This document shows, piece after piece, positions 1 through 8,947 of a stretch of DNA of 64,000 nt. Source of the stretch: Ectobacillus sp042610425 (GTDB taxonomy: Bacteria; Bacillota; Bacilli; Bacillales; Bacillaceae_G); NCBI RefSeq assembly GCF_042610425.1, contig NZ_JBGJZM010000002.1, forward strand, positions 310,001 through 374,000, in the 5' to 3' direction. The position numbers were made by a program, and so were the translations under genes. Position 1 is the first letter of the stretch. Each line of letters begins with the position of its first letter. A model generated the notes under the pieces. It saw only the letters and a program-made list of their open reading frames with translations. It searched no databases and was not told the DNA's origin.

Positions 1-96
1 TTGCAGGACTGCGGCCCTTGCCATCAATAGGCTTTCTTCTTCGTTTTTCGGGCCATCGTCTAGACCGGGTAAGATATGACAATGTAAATCAATCAT
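1..96 (-). CDS. CpsB/CapC-type tyrosine-protein phosphatase, N-terminal fragment
   Basis: The first 32 codons of a PHP-family metal-dependent protein-tyrosine phosphatase (YwqE/CpsB type); the rest lies beyond the left window edge. It begins with ATG at 94-96 after a good AAAGGAGAG site and reads MIDLHCHILPGLDDGP, whose HxH pair is the first metal-binding motif of the fold. The start is nearly identical to that of the complete paralogue at 13030-13797. It follows its kinase by 20 bases, so it is the third gene of a regulator-kinase-phosphatase cassette. It presumably dephosphorylates the tyrosine tail of that kinase to control polysaccharide length or output. Confidence 0.9.
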   Translation of the reverse strand, partial: MIDLHCHILPGLDDGPKNEEESLLMARAAVLQ

Positions 97-116
97 CGCA
101 GACTCTCTCCTTTTAT

Positions 117-815
117 TTATTGCTGTGCACCATAGTAGTAGTAATATTCGCTTTCTTTTTGCTTTTTCGCATTTAAAACAACGCCTAGCAGTTTACCCTT
201 GGAATTTGCCAATAAACTTTTTGCTTTTATGGCTGCTTCTTGTTCCGTTTGACCGCTACGAACGATCATAATAATACCATCCACGATATTGGCAAGGACC
301 TGCGCATCTGTTACAGCAAGAACAGGCGGTGTATCAATAATGACTAAATCATATTGACGGTAAGCTTCTTGCAACATTGCTTCCATCTTCGTAGATCCAA
401 GTAATTCCGCTGGGTTTGGTGGGATTGCACCGCATGGAAGGAAGTCTAAATTCTCAACGAGTGTTGGCTGAACACACTTTTCAAAGCTTGCTTGCTTTGA
501 TAGTACGCTCGTTAATCCAAATATATTATCTACATGAAACATCGTATGGATGGCAGGTTTTCGTAAATCGGCATCAATTAAAAGTACCTTCTTACCTTGC
601 TGTGCAAACACAACCGCAAGATTTGCTGTTGTCGTTGTTTTTCCTTCGGCCGGACCAGATGAAGTAACTAGGAAAGAGCGAAGATCCTTATCTACGGAAG
701 CAAATTGAATATTTGTTCGTACGTTCCGGTATTGCTCAGATACTGGCGATTTCGGTTCTTCTTGGGCAATTAACCGACGAATAGTTTTTGATGGATTTGA
801 TCGTTTAAGAGCCAA
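117..815 (-). CDS. CpsD/CapB-family bacterial tyrosine kinase (copy 1)
   Basis: A cytoplasmic BY-kinase of 232 aa that autophosphorylates on a C-terminal tyrosine cluster and works with a membrane activator to control polysaccharide polymerisation and export. Visible motifs: the ExxRxxR oligomerisation motif at 27-33, Walker A SSGPAEGKTT at 52-61, Walker A' LLIDADLRKP near 78-87, Walker B DLVIIDTPP near 156-164, and five consecutive tyrosines at 224-228. The start is a TTG inside the last codons of the upstream regulator gene (11-base overlap), implying translational coupling. The second cassette's kinase at 13819-14517 has the same TTG start and overlap, so the two are recent paralogues. Names in use include ywqD, capB and epsB. 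Confidence 0.93.
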   Translation of the reverse strand: MALKRSNPSKTIRRLIAQEEPKSPVSEQYRNVRTNIQFASVDKDLRSFLVTSSGPAEGKTTTTANLAVVFAQQGKKVLLIDADLRKPAIHTMFHVDNIFGLTSVLSKQASFEKCVQPTLVENLDFLPCGAIPPNPAELLGSTKMEAMLQEAYRQYDLVIIDTPPVLAVTDAQVLANIVDGIIMIVRSGQTEQEAAIKAKSLLANSKGKLLGVVLNAKKQKESEYYYYYGAQQ

Positions 816-1542
816 TAGTGTGTTCCCTCGCTTTCGTATGTGAATGTATGACGTTTTCTATTAACTTCTTTTCTTCCATTTGTGCAATTACCCCTAGTAC
901 TGGTAATTCCAAAAATGTTTCAATATCTTGTTCTTTCTTAATAGTGTTATCTAAGTATTCTAGTAGGAAAGCTAGCCCCACAGATATCATAAAGCCAACA
1001 ACAAGTGCGATCATAACATTAAGTGTTGGCTTAGGCTTTACTGGACCTTGCCCAACTGCTGTTTCTGCCTTTGATAAAACCGTTACATTATCAACGCTCA
1101 TAATATTCGGAACTTCCTGTTTAAACACATCTGCAACTGAATTGGCAATGTCACGTGCAACTTTTGGATTTGGATCCTGCACCTTGACAGCTATAATTTG
1201 TGAATCCTTTTGGCTTGCAACAGTTACTTTTCCATTTAACTGCTCTGTACTCATCTTTAACGATAAATTACTCTTTACTTTATCTAAAATTGCAGGACTC
1301 TTAATAATTCCAGCATACGTACTAATAAGCTGTAAATTTGTTTGTACATCACTAGATTGTACGCCGTTTACTTGCTTCTTCTGATTCACGAGAATTTGTG
1401 TGGAAGATTCATAGATTGGTGTAATGAAGAAGAAACTAACAATCGCACTTACTAACGCAGCTGCAAAGGTAATACTAATAATCATGGACATTCGTTTTCG
1501 TAATACTTGGAATAGTTCTTTTAGACTGATCGTTTCTTCCAT
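805..1542 (-). CDS. Wzz/CpsC-family chain-length regulator and kinase activator (copy 1)
   Basis: A membrane protein of about 245 aa with one transmembrane segment near each end and an extracytoplasmic loop between them, the standard Wzz/YwqC layout in Gram-positives. Its cytoplasmic C-terminal tail activates the BY-kinase encoded next. The ATG at 1542, preceded by GGAGGG, is preferred over an in-frame TTG four codons earlier. A YESSTQILVNQ stretch follows the first membrane span, and P-x-P residues (VKPKP) precede the second. It has its own promoter-like sequence upstream and sits downstream of the ugd terminator, so this cassette may be transcribed apart from the sugar-assembly genes. Confidence 0.9.
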   Translation of the reverse strand: MEETISLKELFQVLRKRMSMIISITFAAALVSAIVSFFFITPIYESSTQILVNQKKQVNGVQSSDVQTNLQLISTYAGIIKSPAILDKVKSNLSLKMSTEQLNGKVTVASQKDSQIIAVKVQDPNPKVARDIANSVADVFKQEVPNIMSVDNVTVLSKAETAVGQGPVKPKPTLNVMIALVVGFMISVGLAFLLEYLDNTIKKEQDIETFLELPVLGVIAQMEEKKLIENVIHSHTKAREHTIGS

Positions 1543-1588
1543 AATTCCCTCCAAAAATACAGTAATTTAAAAATAAATATATTATACT

Positions 1589-1617
1589 ATTATAGTTATT
1601 TCATCCGAAAAAGTAAA
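1589..1617 (-). promoter_or_regulatory. Sigma-A-like promoter for the downstream regulator-kinase-phosphatase cassette
   Basis: On the minus strand a TTTACT hexamer (1612-1617) is followed after 17 bases by TATAAT (1589-1594), about 45 bases before the regulator start. A second TATAAT overlaps just downstream. The rest of 1618-1990 is very AT-rich and shows no gene. Confidence 0.5.
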
Positions 1618-1989
1618 GTGTTTCCTTGTATAAAAATGGAATATTTCGGACGAACTTATCCACATCCCTTATAATCAGTAACCACTCTATGACTGTAATT
1701 AATTTTCACACTATTTGGGTGGCATAAAATTAATATAAAAATGAATTTTTTACCATTTTTAAAACCAATAGTAAACAAATCTTTGTACCTGTTAATAATA
1801 CAAACTATCAAGAACTTTTACAATACAGTTCCAAGTCTTTTAATATATATTTTACATTTTTTGATATTAAATTTGAAAATTATATATAATATTGTATTAT
1901 TTTGCTCTTATATGTAATATTTTTACAATAAATTAAATATCAATTTTCAAACATCTATTTAATCCGATAATGCTTTACAAAATAAGCAT

Positions 1990-2030
1990 AAAACAGGCAG
2001 GCATCCCAAAAAGGGACACCTGCCTATTTT
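1990..2030 (-). terminator. Intrinsic terminator of the polysaccharide operon
   Basis: An inverted repeat with arms AGGCAGG..TCCC (1995-2007) and GGGA..CCTGCCT (2013-2025) and a five-A loop is followed on the minus strand by TTTTA. It lies 26 bases after the ugd stop and would end the roughly 13-kb transcript that starts near 15.3 kb. Confidence 0.8.
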
Positions 2031-2055
2031 GTACCTATTCTTGAAAGAACGGATT

Positions 2056-3384
2056 TCAATACACTTTCTGCTTGTATAGATGAATAGCTTTGCGACCAAT
2101 CGATTGATACACAATATTCTGCTGCTGAACGTCTACTAATTCAAAGCAATTCCGTCCATCATAAATAAATGGTGTCTTCATTTTCGTCTCAAATAAGGTC
2201 AAATCCATGTTTTTTATTTCCGGCCATTCGGTAAAGATAAAACAAATGTCGGCTTTATCTAACGCATTTTCAATAGAAGTTTCATACGTGATTTCTGTTG
2301 GGTATAGCTTCTTAAAGTTAGCTACGCCTACAGGATCATAGGCATGAACACACGCGCCTTCATTGAGTAATAAACGGATATTCGGTATAGAAGGGGCCTC
2401 TCTGAGATCATCGGTTCCTGGTTTAAAGGTTAGTCCTAATACCGCGACTTTTTTCCCTTGAAAGGTAAGGAAATCCTGCCTTGCTTTTGTAATCAGCTTG
2501 AATTTCTGCTTTTCATTCACTTCAATTGCTGCTTTCACCGTACGCAGGACGTATCCAGCTTCTTCCGCTAGCCAGTGGAGCGCCTTCGTATCCTTCGGAA
2601 AGCATGAACCACCGTATCCAACTCCTGCTTGTAGGAATTTATCCCCGATACGATTGTCGTAGCTCATGCCATTCGTGACATCTTCGATATTCGCCCCTAC
2701 TGTTTCACATAGATTCGCAATGTCATTGATAAATGATATTTTCAGAGCTAGAAAGTCATTGGACGCATATTTCACCATTTCTGCACTTCTGCGGTTCATT
2801 GCTAGAATTGGTTGGTGAAACGGCGTATACATCTCTGTTAATGTTGCCTTCGCCCGTTCGGACTCAACACCAATGACTATGCGCGAAGCATGCAGTGTAT
2901 CTCTCACAGCCGTTCCTTGCGATAAAAATTCTGGGTTCGAGGCTACTTCAATATGTATATCAGTTCGTACATTTTCCTTCATGATTTGTTCCACGCGTTC
3001 ATTTGTACCAATCGGTACAGTTGATTTGACGACAACGAGACAATCCTGCGTGGCAGCCTTTGCAATTTGTTTCGCAACCGCATATATATAGTTTAAATTC
3101 GCTGATCCATCTTCATTTTCAGGCGTACCAACCGCAATAAAAATGACATCGGAATGAGCATAAGCATTTTGGTAGTCCGTTGTAAATTGGAGCCGACCTT
3201 CATTTTTGTTTTTTAGAATGAGTTCGTCTAAACCAGGTTCATAAATAGGGGAAATTCCTTGATTTAATAAATTGATTTTTTCCTGCACCGTATCGACACA
3301 CGTGACGGTATGACCTACTTCAGCCAAGCAAACCCCTGTAACTAAACCCACATAACCGGTCCCTGCAACTGTAATACTTCTCAT
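2056..3384 (-). CDS. ugd: UDP-glucose 6-dehydrogenase
   Basis: Oxidises UDP-glucose to UDP-glucuronate with two NAD+, giving an acidic precursor for the polymer. At 442 aa it has normal family length. The Rossmann motif GTGYVG is at 8-13, the substrate-binding GVGYGGSCFPKDTKAL follows at 254-269 with catalytic Cys261, and the C-terminal domain carries GLTFKPGTDDLREAP. It is the last gene before the operon terminator, 16 bases after the flippase gene, and uses the product of gtaB encoded in the same operon. tuaD-type enzymes are equivalent. Confidence 0.95.
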   Translation of the reverse strand: MRSITVAGTGYVGLVTGVCLAEVGHTVTCVDTVQEKINLLNQGISPIYEPGLDELILKNKNEGRLQFTTDYQNAYAHSDVIFIAVGTPENEDGSANLNYIYAVAKQIAKAATQDCLVVVKSTVPIGTNERVEQIMKENVRTDIHIEVASNPEFLSQGTAVRDTLHASRIVIGVESERAKATLTEMYTPFHQPILAMNRRSAEMVKYASNDFLALKISFINDIANLCETVGANIEDVTNGMSYDNRIGDKFLQAGVGYGGSCFPKDTKALHWLAEEAGYVLRTVKAAIEVNEKQKFKLITKARQDFLTFQGKKVAVLGLTFKPGTDDLREAPSIPNIRLLLNEGACVHAYDPVGVANFKKLYPTEITYETSIENALDKADICFIFTEWPEIKNMDLTLFETKMKTPFIYDGRNCFELVDVQQQNIVYQSIGRKAIHLYKQKVY

Positions 3385-3400
3385 GATCGTGTTCTCCTCC

Positions 3401-4648
3401 CTATATTGCTTCTTTTTGTCGTTTTAGATTTCGAATGTTTAATAGAAACACGATACCTTCTGCTACGATAACAACAAGCGCCATGCCGAATTCTTGCAGC
3501 CATATGGTGAATGGAACAGACAACAAAGCAAAGGCAAATGCAGCCATTACATAGCTTTTATTTAGCACATTCTGCAAGTTCATCGCGTACATAATTCGGG
3601 CCATTACGGTATTCATAATTGCTAAAAAAACAATAAGAGAAAACAACTGAATCAACCGAGTGACGGTATCGCTTGGTTTACCAACAACGAATGCTACCAA
3701 CTGAGAAGAAAAAACAAATAATAAGATAGAAATGAGTAAAGAGAGCATGGAGCTGATCCATATAAATTTCTTTTTAAATCGATGAAATTCTTCCTTTTTG
3801 CTATCATACAATTCACATATATGTGGATAGACAGCTTGCGTAACAGGCTGCGATAATCCGTAAAAGGCGCCCATTATCTTCTGCCCGATTCCAAAATGAC
3901 CAGCTGCTATATTCCCCGATAAAAAACCTACCAGAACAAGTGGACCCTGATTATAAAAATTTATCCATAGGTTTGTCAGAAACACATGTCTTCCCTTTAC
4001 GAGTTCACCCGCTAGCTTTCGGATATCGGTAATGAATGTATAATCGATATGAAATTTCAGCTTCACAAAGAAAATAGAGATGATTCCAGGTAGGATAAAG
4101 TATAGCGTTTGAAGAAAAACAGCTAAGTCTATATCCACGGTACTTCTTATAAATACAAAAATGAAAATCGTCACCAATATTTTCACAACAATATTCATAT
4201 ACGTCATATATTTCATTCTTTCTAACCCTTGATATAACCAAATCGGGAATAGACTATTACCAATAAGAATAAGAAAACTAAGTAAATAGGCCACTTTATG
4301 ATCGTTAAAAAATGGTAAAGTTTCTATTACAATAATATATACAATGCCCACAAGTAGCGTAAAGATTAGTTTAATTGTAAGAATGACATTATAAATATCA
4401 TTTACTTTATCTTTATCCTGCTTGTTAACAGCAATATCTCTCGTACCCGATATATTAAACCCATAGTCTGCAAATATATTTAGAAATTGCATAATTGCCA
4501 CGCAAAACACCAATACCCCATAATTCTCTGTTCCAAGCGTTCGTACTAAATAAGGAAATGTTAGTAAAGGAAATAGATAATTACTTCCCTGTAAGACTAG
4601 TAAAGAAAGAATATTTCCAACCAACCGGCTTTTTAATAGTTTTTTCAT
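3401..4648 (-). CDS. Wzx-like polysaccharide flippase (copy 1)
   Basis: An integral membrane protein of 415 aa with about 12-14 hydrophobic segments, of the polysaccharide transporter (MOP) superfamily. The family moves undecaprenyl-linked repeat units across the membrane. Typical features are the N-terminal LQGSNYLFPLLTFPYLVRTLG and later QPVTQAVYPHI. It is clearly paralogous to the protein at 5809-7062 (shared QGSNY, PLLTFP and WINxY..QG segments). Each flippase gene follows a GT2 glycosyltransferase gene, so the locus carries a duplicated or twice-acquired GT2-flippase pair. Confidence 0.88.
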   Translation of the reverse strand: MKKLLKSRLVGNILSLLVLQGSNYLFPLLTFPYLVRTLGTENYGVLVFCVAIMQFLNIFADYGFNISGTRDIAVNKQDKDKVNDIYNVILTIKLIFTLLVGIVYIIVIETLPFFNDHKVAYLLSFLILIGNSLFPIWLYQGLERMKYMTYMNIVVKILVTIFIFVFIRSTVDIDLAVFLQTLYFILPGIISIFFVKLKFHIDYTFITDIRKLAGELVKGRHVFLTNLWINFYNQGPLVLVGFLSGNIAAGHFGIGQKIMGAFYGLSQPVTQAVYPHICELYDSKKEEFHRFKKKFIWISSMLSLLISILLFVFSSQLVAFVVGKPSDTVTRLIQLFSLIVFLAIMNTVMARIMYAMNLQNVLNKSYVMAAFAFALLSVPFTIWLQEFGMALVVIVAEGIVFLLNIRNLKRQKEAI

Positions 4649-4713
4649 TTGTATTCCTCATTTTTGCGTTCCTTTTATCAATATAACTTGCTATCTTCTC
4701 GTTCTTAGTAAAA

Positions 4714-5763
4714 CTAGGATGAAAAGCTGAAAAATGTTAAAGCATACTTCTTTACAGACATCCGAAGCTTAACAAGATATAAAGCAAATGGAATGTGATT
4801 ATTTTTTAAAAGAAATAATTCTATCTTCATAAAAAGACCATACCCATCCTTTACAGAACTGTCTCTAAGTACATGCTTCATTTTGGGCGTATTTAAAAAT
4901 AGCATTACTTGTCTTTTCTTTTCATAGTCATTCAAGGGACTACCCTCGTAGAATAAATTGTTCATCCCATGTGATAATGTTTCGATCCAATCATTTACAA
5001 TTAATTGCCTACATTTCTCTTCGTATCCCCATTTTCTAATCAAAGTTTCAAATTTCGATGTTTCCTCATACCTGATTTGAAATCTATTTTCTCTATAAAG
5101 ATTGGTCGCCGAATCTTTTCTATCTATCACATGATGATAATATTTCTGATCATGAACGTACACTCGGTCCAAATTTTCATACACAATGTAATTAAATATC
5201 GTATCCTGTCCAACCTTTTGGTTGCCAAAACGACAGTGATTCTGGTCTAAAAAGTCTTTTTTATAAAGCTTATTCCATAAGGTAAACATAATTTTCTTTC
5301 TATATAGTTTTTCGAATTCAATTCTAAAATCAGATTGCCTTTCCAAAAAAATGGTATGAACGGTTCTAGGAATGGATTTTTGATCAGATTTCGTACACAA
5401 TTCATCATAGTAAGCAAAAATAACCATATTTGCTTCGTATTTTTCAGCTAATGCAAAATTATCCGCTAGTAATGTGGGCTCAACATAATCGTCCGGATCA
5501 CAAAAATAGACGTATTTTCCTGTTGCAACTGCCAAACCACTATTCCTGGCGGCACCCGTTCCCTGATTATTCTGGTGAATCACCTTAATGCGAGAATCTA
5601 TCGTTTCATAGTAATCACAAATTTTCCCGCATTGATCAGGGGATCCATCATCTACAAGAATTAATTCAAAACTTTCATGTGTTTGTGCTAGCATTCCATC
5701 AATACATCTTTTTAAATATTTTTCTACTTTGAAAATAGGGACAATCACACTAATATCTATCAA
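4714..5763 (-). CDS. Family 2 glycosyltransferase
   Basis: A GT-A-fold inverting glycosyltransferase of 349 aa, probably adding one sugar of the repeat unit at the inner face of the membrane. It starts with DISVIVPIFKVEKYLKRC and has the nucleotide-binding DDGS at 38-41 and the metal-binding DPDD at 89-92, with GTGAARNSGL between. The C-terminal half (about 200 aa) is family-variable and gives no acceptor information. It lies 65 bases upstream of flippase copy 1. The donor and linkage cannot be read from sequence. Confidence 0.9.
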   Translation of the reverse strand: MIDISVIVPIFKVEKYLKRCIDGMLAQTHESFELILVDDGSPDQCGKICDYYETIDSRIKVIHQNNQGTGAARNSGLAVATGKYVYFCDPDDYVEPTLLADNFALAEKYEANMVIFAYYDELCTKSDQKSIPRTVHTIFLERQSDFRIEFEKLYRKKIMFTLWNKLYKKDFLDQNHCRFGNQKVGQDTIFNYIVYENLDRVYVHDQKYYHHVIDRKDSATNLYRENRFQIRYEETSKFETLIRKWGYEEKCRQLIVNDWIETLSHGMNNLFYEGSPLNDYEKKRQVMLFLNTPKMKHVLRDSSVKDGYGLFMKIELFLLKNNHIPFALYLVKLRMSVKKYALTFFSFSS

Positions 5764-5808
5764 TTCCGCAACCCTCCTATAAAATGTACAATGGCAACTC
5801 GATATCGC

Positions 5809-7062
5809 TCAAGGTTTAAGCCGAAATCGCTTGGCCTTTGGACTTTGCGCTAATAATAAACAAGCTATAAAAACATAACCTTCAACAAAAATGATACTAG
5901 ATATCATTCCATAAGCACCGTAATAGAAAGTTAGTGGGATAGAGGCAATACAAAACACAACCGCTATACTTAAATACACTTTTTGTAGCTTAGTATATTT
6001 ATTCATTACGAATATGATTGTTGTTAATAACGAATTAAGCATGATGAAAAATGTTGCAACGGCAAACAATTTAATGAGATCATTTGTATACTCCGTATAA
6101 TAACCAGCGAAAATCAATAGGAAATCCTTTGAGAAAATTAGCAATATGAGACTAAGAGATACGGAAGCTATGACACCTACTTTGATTATGTTTGTTTTGA
6201 ATTTACGAAACGACTCAATGTTATTTTCATACAAGGTACACATATGCGGGTATATGGCTTGACCAACAGGCTGCATGAAACCTGCACATATCGCTGTTAC
6301 CTTTTGTCCAATGCCGTACAATCCTGCTGCTTTATCTCCTGCCACAAAACCCGTAATTATAACTGCCCCTTGCACATATACATTAATCCATACATTTGTC
6401 ATAAAAACATGAACACCTTCTATTAACTCCTCTTTTAATACTTGTACAGAGAAAATAGGACGAAATTTCACTCCAAATTTCAGTCTAATAAATAATAACG
6501 CGATAAGACCTGGCAAAAGAAAATTAAAAGATTGAAATAGTACTGCCAACTCTGTGTTACTAGGAGTTCGTATAAATACAAAAATTAAAATAGTACTCAG
6601 AAATTTCGCACTGACATTCAGTAAAGTAATGTATCTCATATTTTCCATACCTTGAAAAAACCATAACGGAAATATGGCATTTCCTATGACAGCTAGAAAT
6701 CCAACTAAATAGATCCCGCTTTCTACTCTTAGCTTTGGAACAAAGCTTATAAGTACAAGTAACAATAGAAAGGACAGGAACGTAAGAAGCACTTTAATCG
6801 TTAATACTTTGTTATAAATTTGATTTACTTTCATAATACTATGCTTGTTTAATGTAATTTTTTTGGTTGCAGTAACGTTGAAACCGTAGTCCGTTACCAC
6901 TGCAAACATTTGCATGAAAGCAGTGGTAAAAACGGTAATACCGAAGTTTGCTGTCCCTAACATTCTTACTAAAAAAGGAAATGTAAGCAAGGGAAGAACA
7001 TAATTTGATCCTTGTAAAACAAAAAGCGAAAAGATATTTTCAATTAGCTTTTTATTAAACAT
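5809..7062 (-). CDS. Wzx-like polysaccharide flippase (copy 2)
   Basis: A flippase of the polysaccharide transporter family, about 417 aa with about 12-14 membrane spans, encoded between two glycosyltransferase genes. The ATG at 7062 is taken as start because GGGGTG precedes it; TTG and GTG codons lie a few codons upstream in frame. Shared segments with copy 1 include LQGSNYVLPLLTFPFLVRMLG and QPVGQAIYPHM. Having two flippases with one visible polymerase is unusual: one may serve a different lipid-linked product or be a remnant of cassette exchange. No frameshift is visible, so both appear intact. Confidence 0.87.
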   Translation of the reverse strand: MFNKKLIENIFSLFVLQGSNYVLPLLTFPFLVRMLGTANFGITVFTTAFMQMFAVVTDYGFNVTATKKITLNKHSIMKVNQIYNKVLTIKVLLTFLSFLLLLVLISFVPKLRVESGIYLVGFLAVIGNAIFPLWFFQGMENMRYITLLNVSAKFLSTILIFVFIRTPSNTELAVLFQSFNFLLPGLIALLFIRLKFGVKFRPIFSVQVLKEELIEGVHVFMTNVWINVYVQGAVIITGFVAGDKAAGLYGIGQKVTAICAGFMQPVGQAIYPHMCTLYENNIESFRKFKTNIIKVGVIASVSLSLILLIFSKDFLLIFAGYYTEYTNDLIKLFAVATFFIMLNSLLTTIIFVMNKYTKLQKVYLSIAVVFCIASIPLTFYYGAYGMISSIIFVEGYVFIACLLLAQSPKAKRFRLKP

Positions 7063-7221
7063 CACACACCCCAAAACCTCTTAACCTATTATCTATTCAT
7101 ACATTAAGAGAGAATTTTTCATACATAGATCATTCAGCTAATTGTAGATTCCATTTTCAAATACCTTTCCAATCCTTTTTATGAATTCCACCTTCTCCTC
7201 ACTTGTTATCTCGTGGCCATT

Positions 7222-8175
7222 TTACGTACTCTTTTTATACGTGTACATTTTTTCATAAAAGACTGGATTTAATTTTAGCAAGAGTAACGCTATCCTATAT
7301 TTAGTAGGTAATCGAAACAAAAGATTATAGTTTATATCTGAAAGAAGACTCTTGATTTTTGTTATGTGATTTTTATTAAACTTTATATTGTGATGGATAA
7401 TATGAATAATATTTCGAACTTCCAGCACTGATAATTCATCTTCATATCGCACCAACTGATTCTCAGAAAGATACTCCTTCATCTTCTGATACAAGGCGCT
7501 TGCGTAGAACTCAATCTCCGGATTATACGTAGTCGTCGTACTTTCTTCTCGTTTTACTAAGTTATACAATGGCTTTTCGATAAAGGAGATACCCTTTTGG
7601 ATATGGCACAAATATTTAAAGACAAACAGCGTATCTTCAAAGAAATTTCCATTCTCAAATACCAGCTGATGTTCTTCGATGATGCTACGCAGAAATACTT
7701 TATTCCATAATCCTACGTCCATCTCCTGATGCTTCGTAAGAAAATCGGCAAGATAATCCTGACTATCCATTAAACAGCTTCTTGTTTCTAACTCCGTTCT
7801 ATTTAGAAAAACTTTCCTAATTCCGCAAATGCATAAATCGGATTGTTCTCTTTCAATTAGATTGTGCATAGTTGCTAACATGTCTTCCTCTGCATAGTCA
7901 TCACTGTCCATAAACATGACATAGGTCCCAGTCGCATGTCGCAATCCGTTATTTCGCGCTGCAGATTGCTTCATATTGGGCTGCGTAAGTACGGTAACGA
8001 AATCATATTCCTCCGCGTACTTTTGCAAAATGACGGGCGTCTGATCCGTAGATCCGTCATCTATCGCAATGATTTCAAACAAATCGGAATTTGCCTTGGT
8101 AAGAATACGATCTAGGCACCTGCCAATGTAGCTTTCAGAATTATAAACGGGAATAATAATACTAATTGGCTTCAA
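7222..8175 (-). CDS. Family 2 glycosyltransferase
   Basis: A 317-aa GT-A enzyme with DDGS at 39-42 and MDSDD at 89-93, joined by SAARNNGL, the standard donor- and metal-binding pattern. It starts 14 bases inside the end of the upstream DUF4422 gene, pointing to translational coupling. The 147-base gap to flippase copy 2 contains no recognisable gene. The family normally transfers hexoses or N-acetylhexosamines to a lipid-linked acceptor; which one is not predictable here. It resembles the product of 4714-5763 in the catalytic domain but not closely beyond it. Confidence 0.9.
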   Translation of the reverse strand: MKPISIIIPVYNSESYIGRCLDRILTKANSDLFEIIAIDDGSTDQTPVILQKYAEEYDFVTVLTQPNMKQSAARNNGLRHATGTYVMFMDSDDYAEEDMLATMHNLIEREQSDLCICGIRKVFLNRTELETRSCLMDSQDYLADFLTKHQEMDVGLWNKVFLRSIIEEHQLVFENGNFFEDTLFVFKYLCHIQKGISFIEKPLYNLVKREESTTTTYNPEIEFYASALYQKMKEYLSENQLVRYEDELSVLEVRNIIHIIHHNIKFNKNHITKIKSLLSDINYNLLFRLPTKYRIALLLLKLNPVFYEKMYTYKKST

Positions 8176-8947
8176 TAGAATTTCCCCTTATCTTCCGGCT
8201 AAGGAAGCTGATATATTTCTTTAGCTTATTTTCCTTCTCGATGCTAACGATACCTAGCATCTTAATTTGTAGCTGGTGATGATGGATCCATACATTAAAC
8301 AAACGTTCAGAAATAAAACCAAATACCCTTGCTTGATAAGGGGAATACTGCTCGATATGAATCTCTTCTTCTAACTTTTTCAAAATAGCAAACAGCCACT
8401 GGGCATACTCATTAAACAATTCTTTTTTCATAATAAACATATTGTATAAATGTAGCTTTCGCCCATTCATCACCTTGTTAAAGGAATCTACATACTCCGG
8501 ATAGTCCCGCATCAATATTCCTTTTGCTGCAGCGAGATCCTGAATATGATGCGCATGTTTATAATGGGACCATACAGATTCAATATAATAATCTCGCTTC
8601 TTCGGTAAGATTACGTCATAGGCTTCTAACAGAAAGTTCACATCATCGGTGTGCAAAATGTGAGAAAATGGGTCCTCTTTCTTAGTAGGACGGTCTATTA
8701 CCTCGGAGAAGTATCTTCGATAATGGCAAAGTCCCACGACATCACTAGAAGCATTTTTCCAAATCCAGTACAAGGCCGTTAACTCACAATAATTCGCATT
8801 TTTACCCGAAATATGTTCTCCCGTATCATCGCCTAGAAAGCCAAGGTCTTCTTTTCCTTCCTTCCCCACATGAATCGGTACATATCCTTCGTCCGCCGGC
8901 ATGCTATACTTCTTATGCGTTGCGACAAATAGCTTGATTTGGCTCAT
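8162..8947 (-). CDS. DUF4422 capsular polysaccharide synthesis protein
   Basis: A DUF4422-family protein of about 261 aa, a predicted glycosyltransferase family found in capsule and O-antigen loci, often beside glf. Family hallmarks seen here are KLFVATHKKY near the N terminus, IHVGKEGKEDLGFLGDD, NYCELTALYWIWKN and GLCHYRRYF. ATG codons at 8953 and 8947 are both possible; both lie inside the end of glf (about 35-40 bases overlap). With glf directly upstream, transfer of galactofuranose is an attractive but unproven role. The product appears soluble. Confidence 0.82.
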   Translation of the reverse strand: MSQIKLFVATHKKYSMPADEGYVPIHVGKEGKEDLGFLGDDTGEHISGKNANYCELTALYWIWKNASSDVVGLCHYRRYFSEVIDRPTKKEDPFSHILHTDDVNFLLEAYDVILPKKRDYYIESVWSHYKHAHHIQDLAAAKGILMRDYPEYVDSFNKVMNGRKLHLYNMFIMKKELFNEYAQWLFAILKKLEEEIHIEQYSPYQARVFGFISERLFNVWIHHHQLQIKMLGIVSIEKENKLKKYISFLSRKIRGNSIEAN

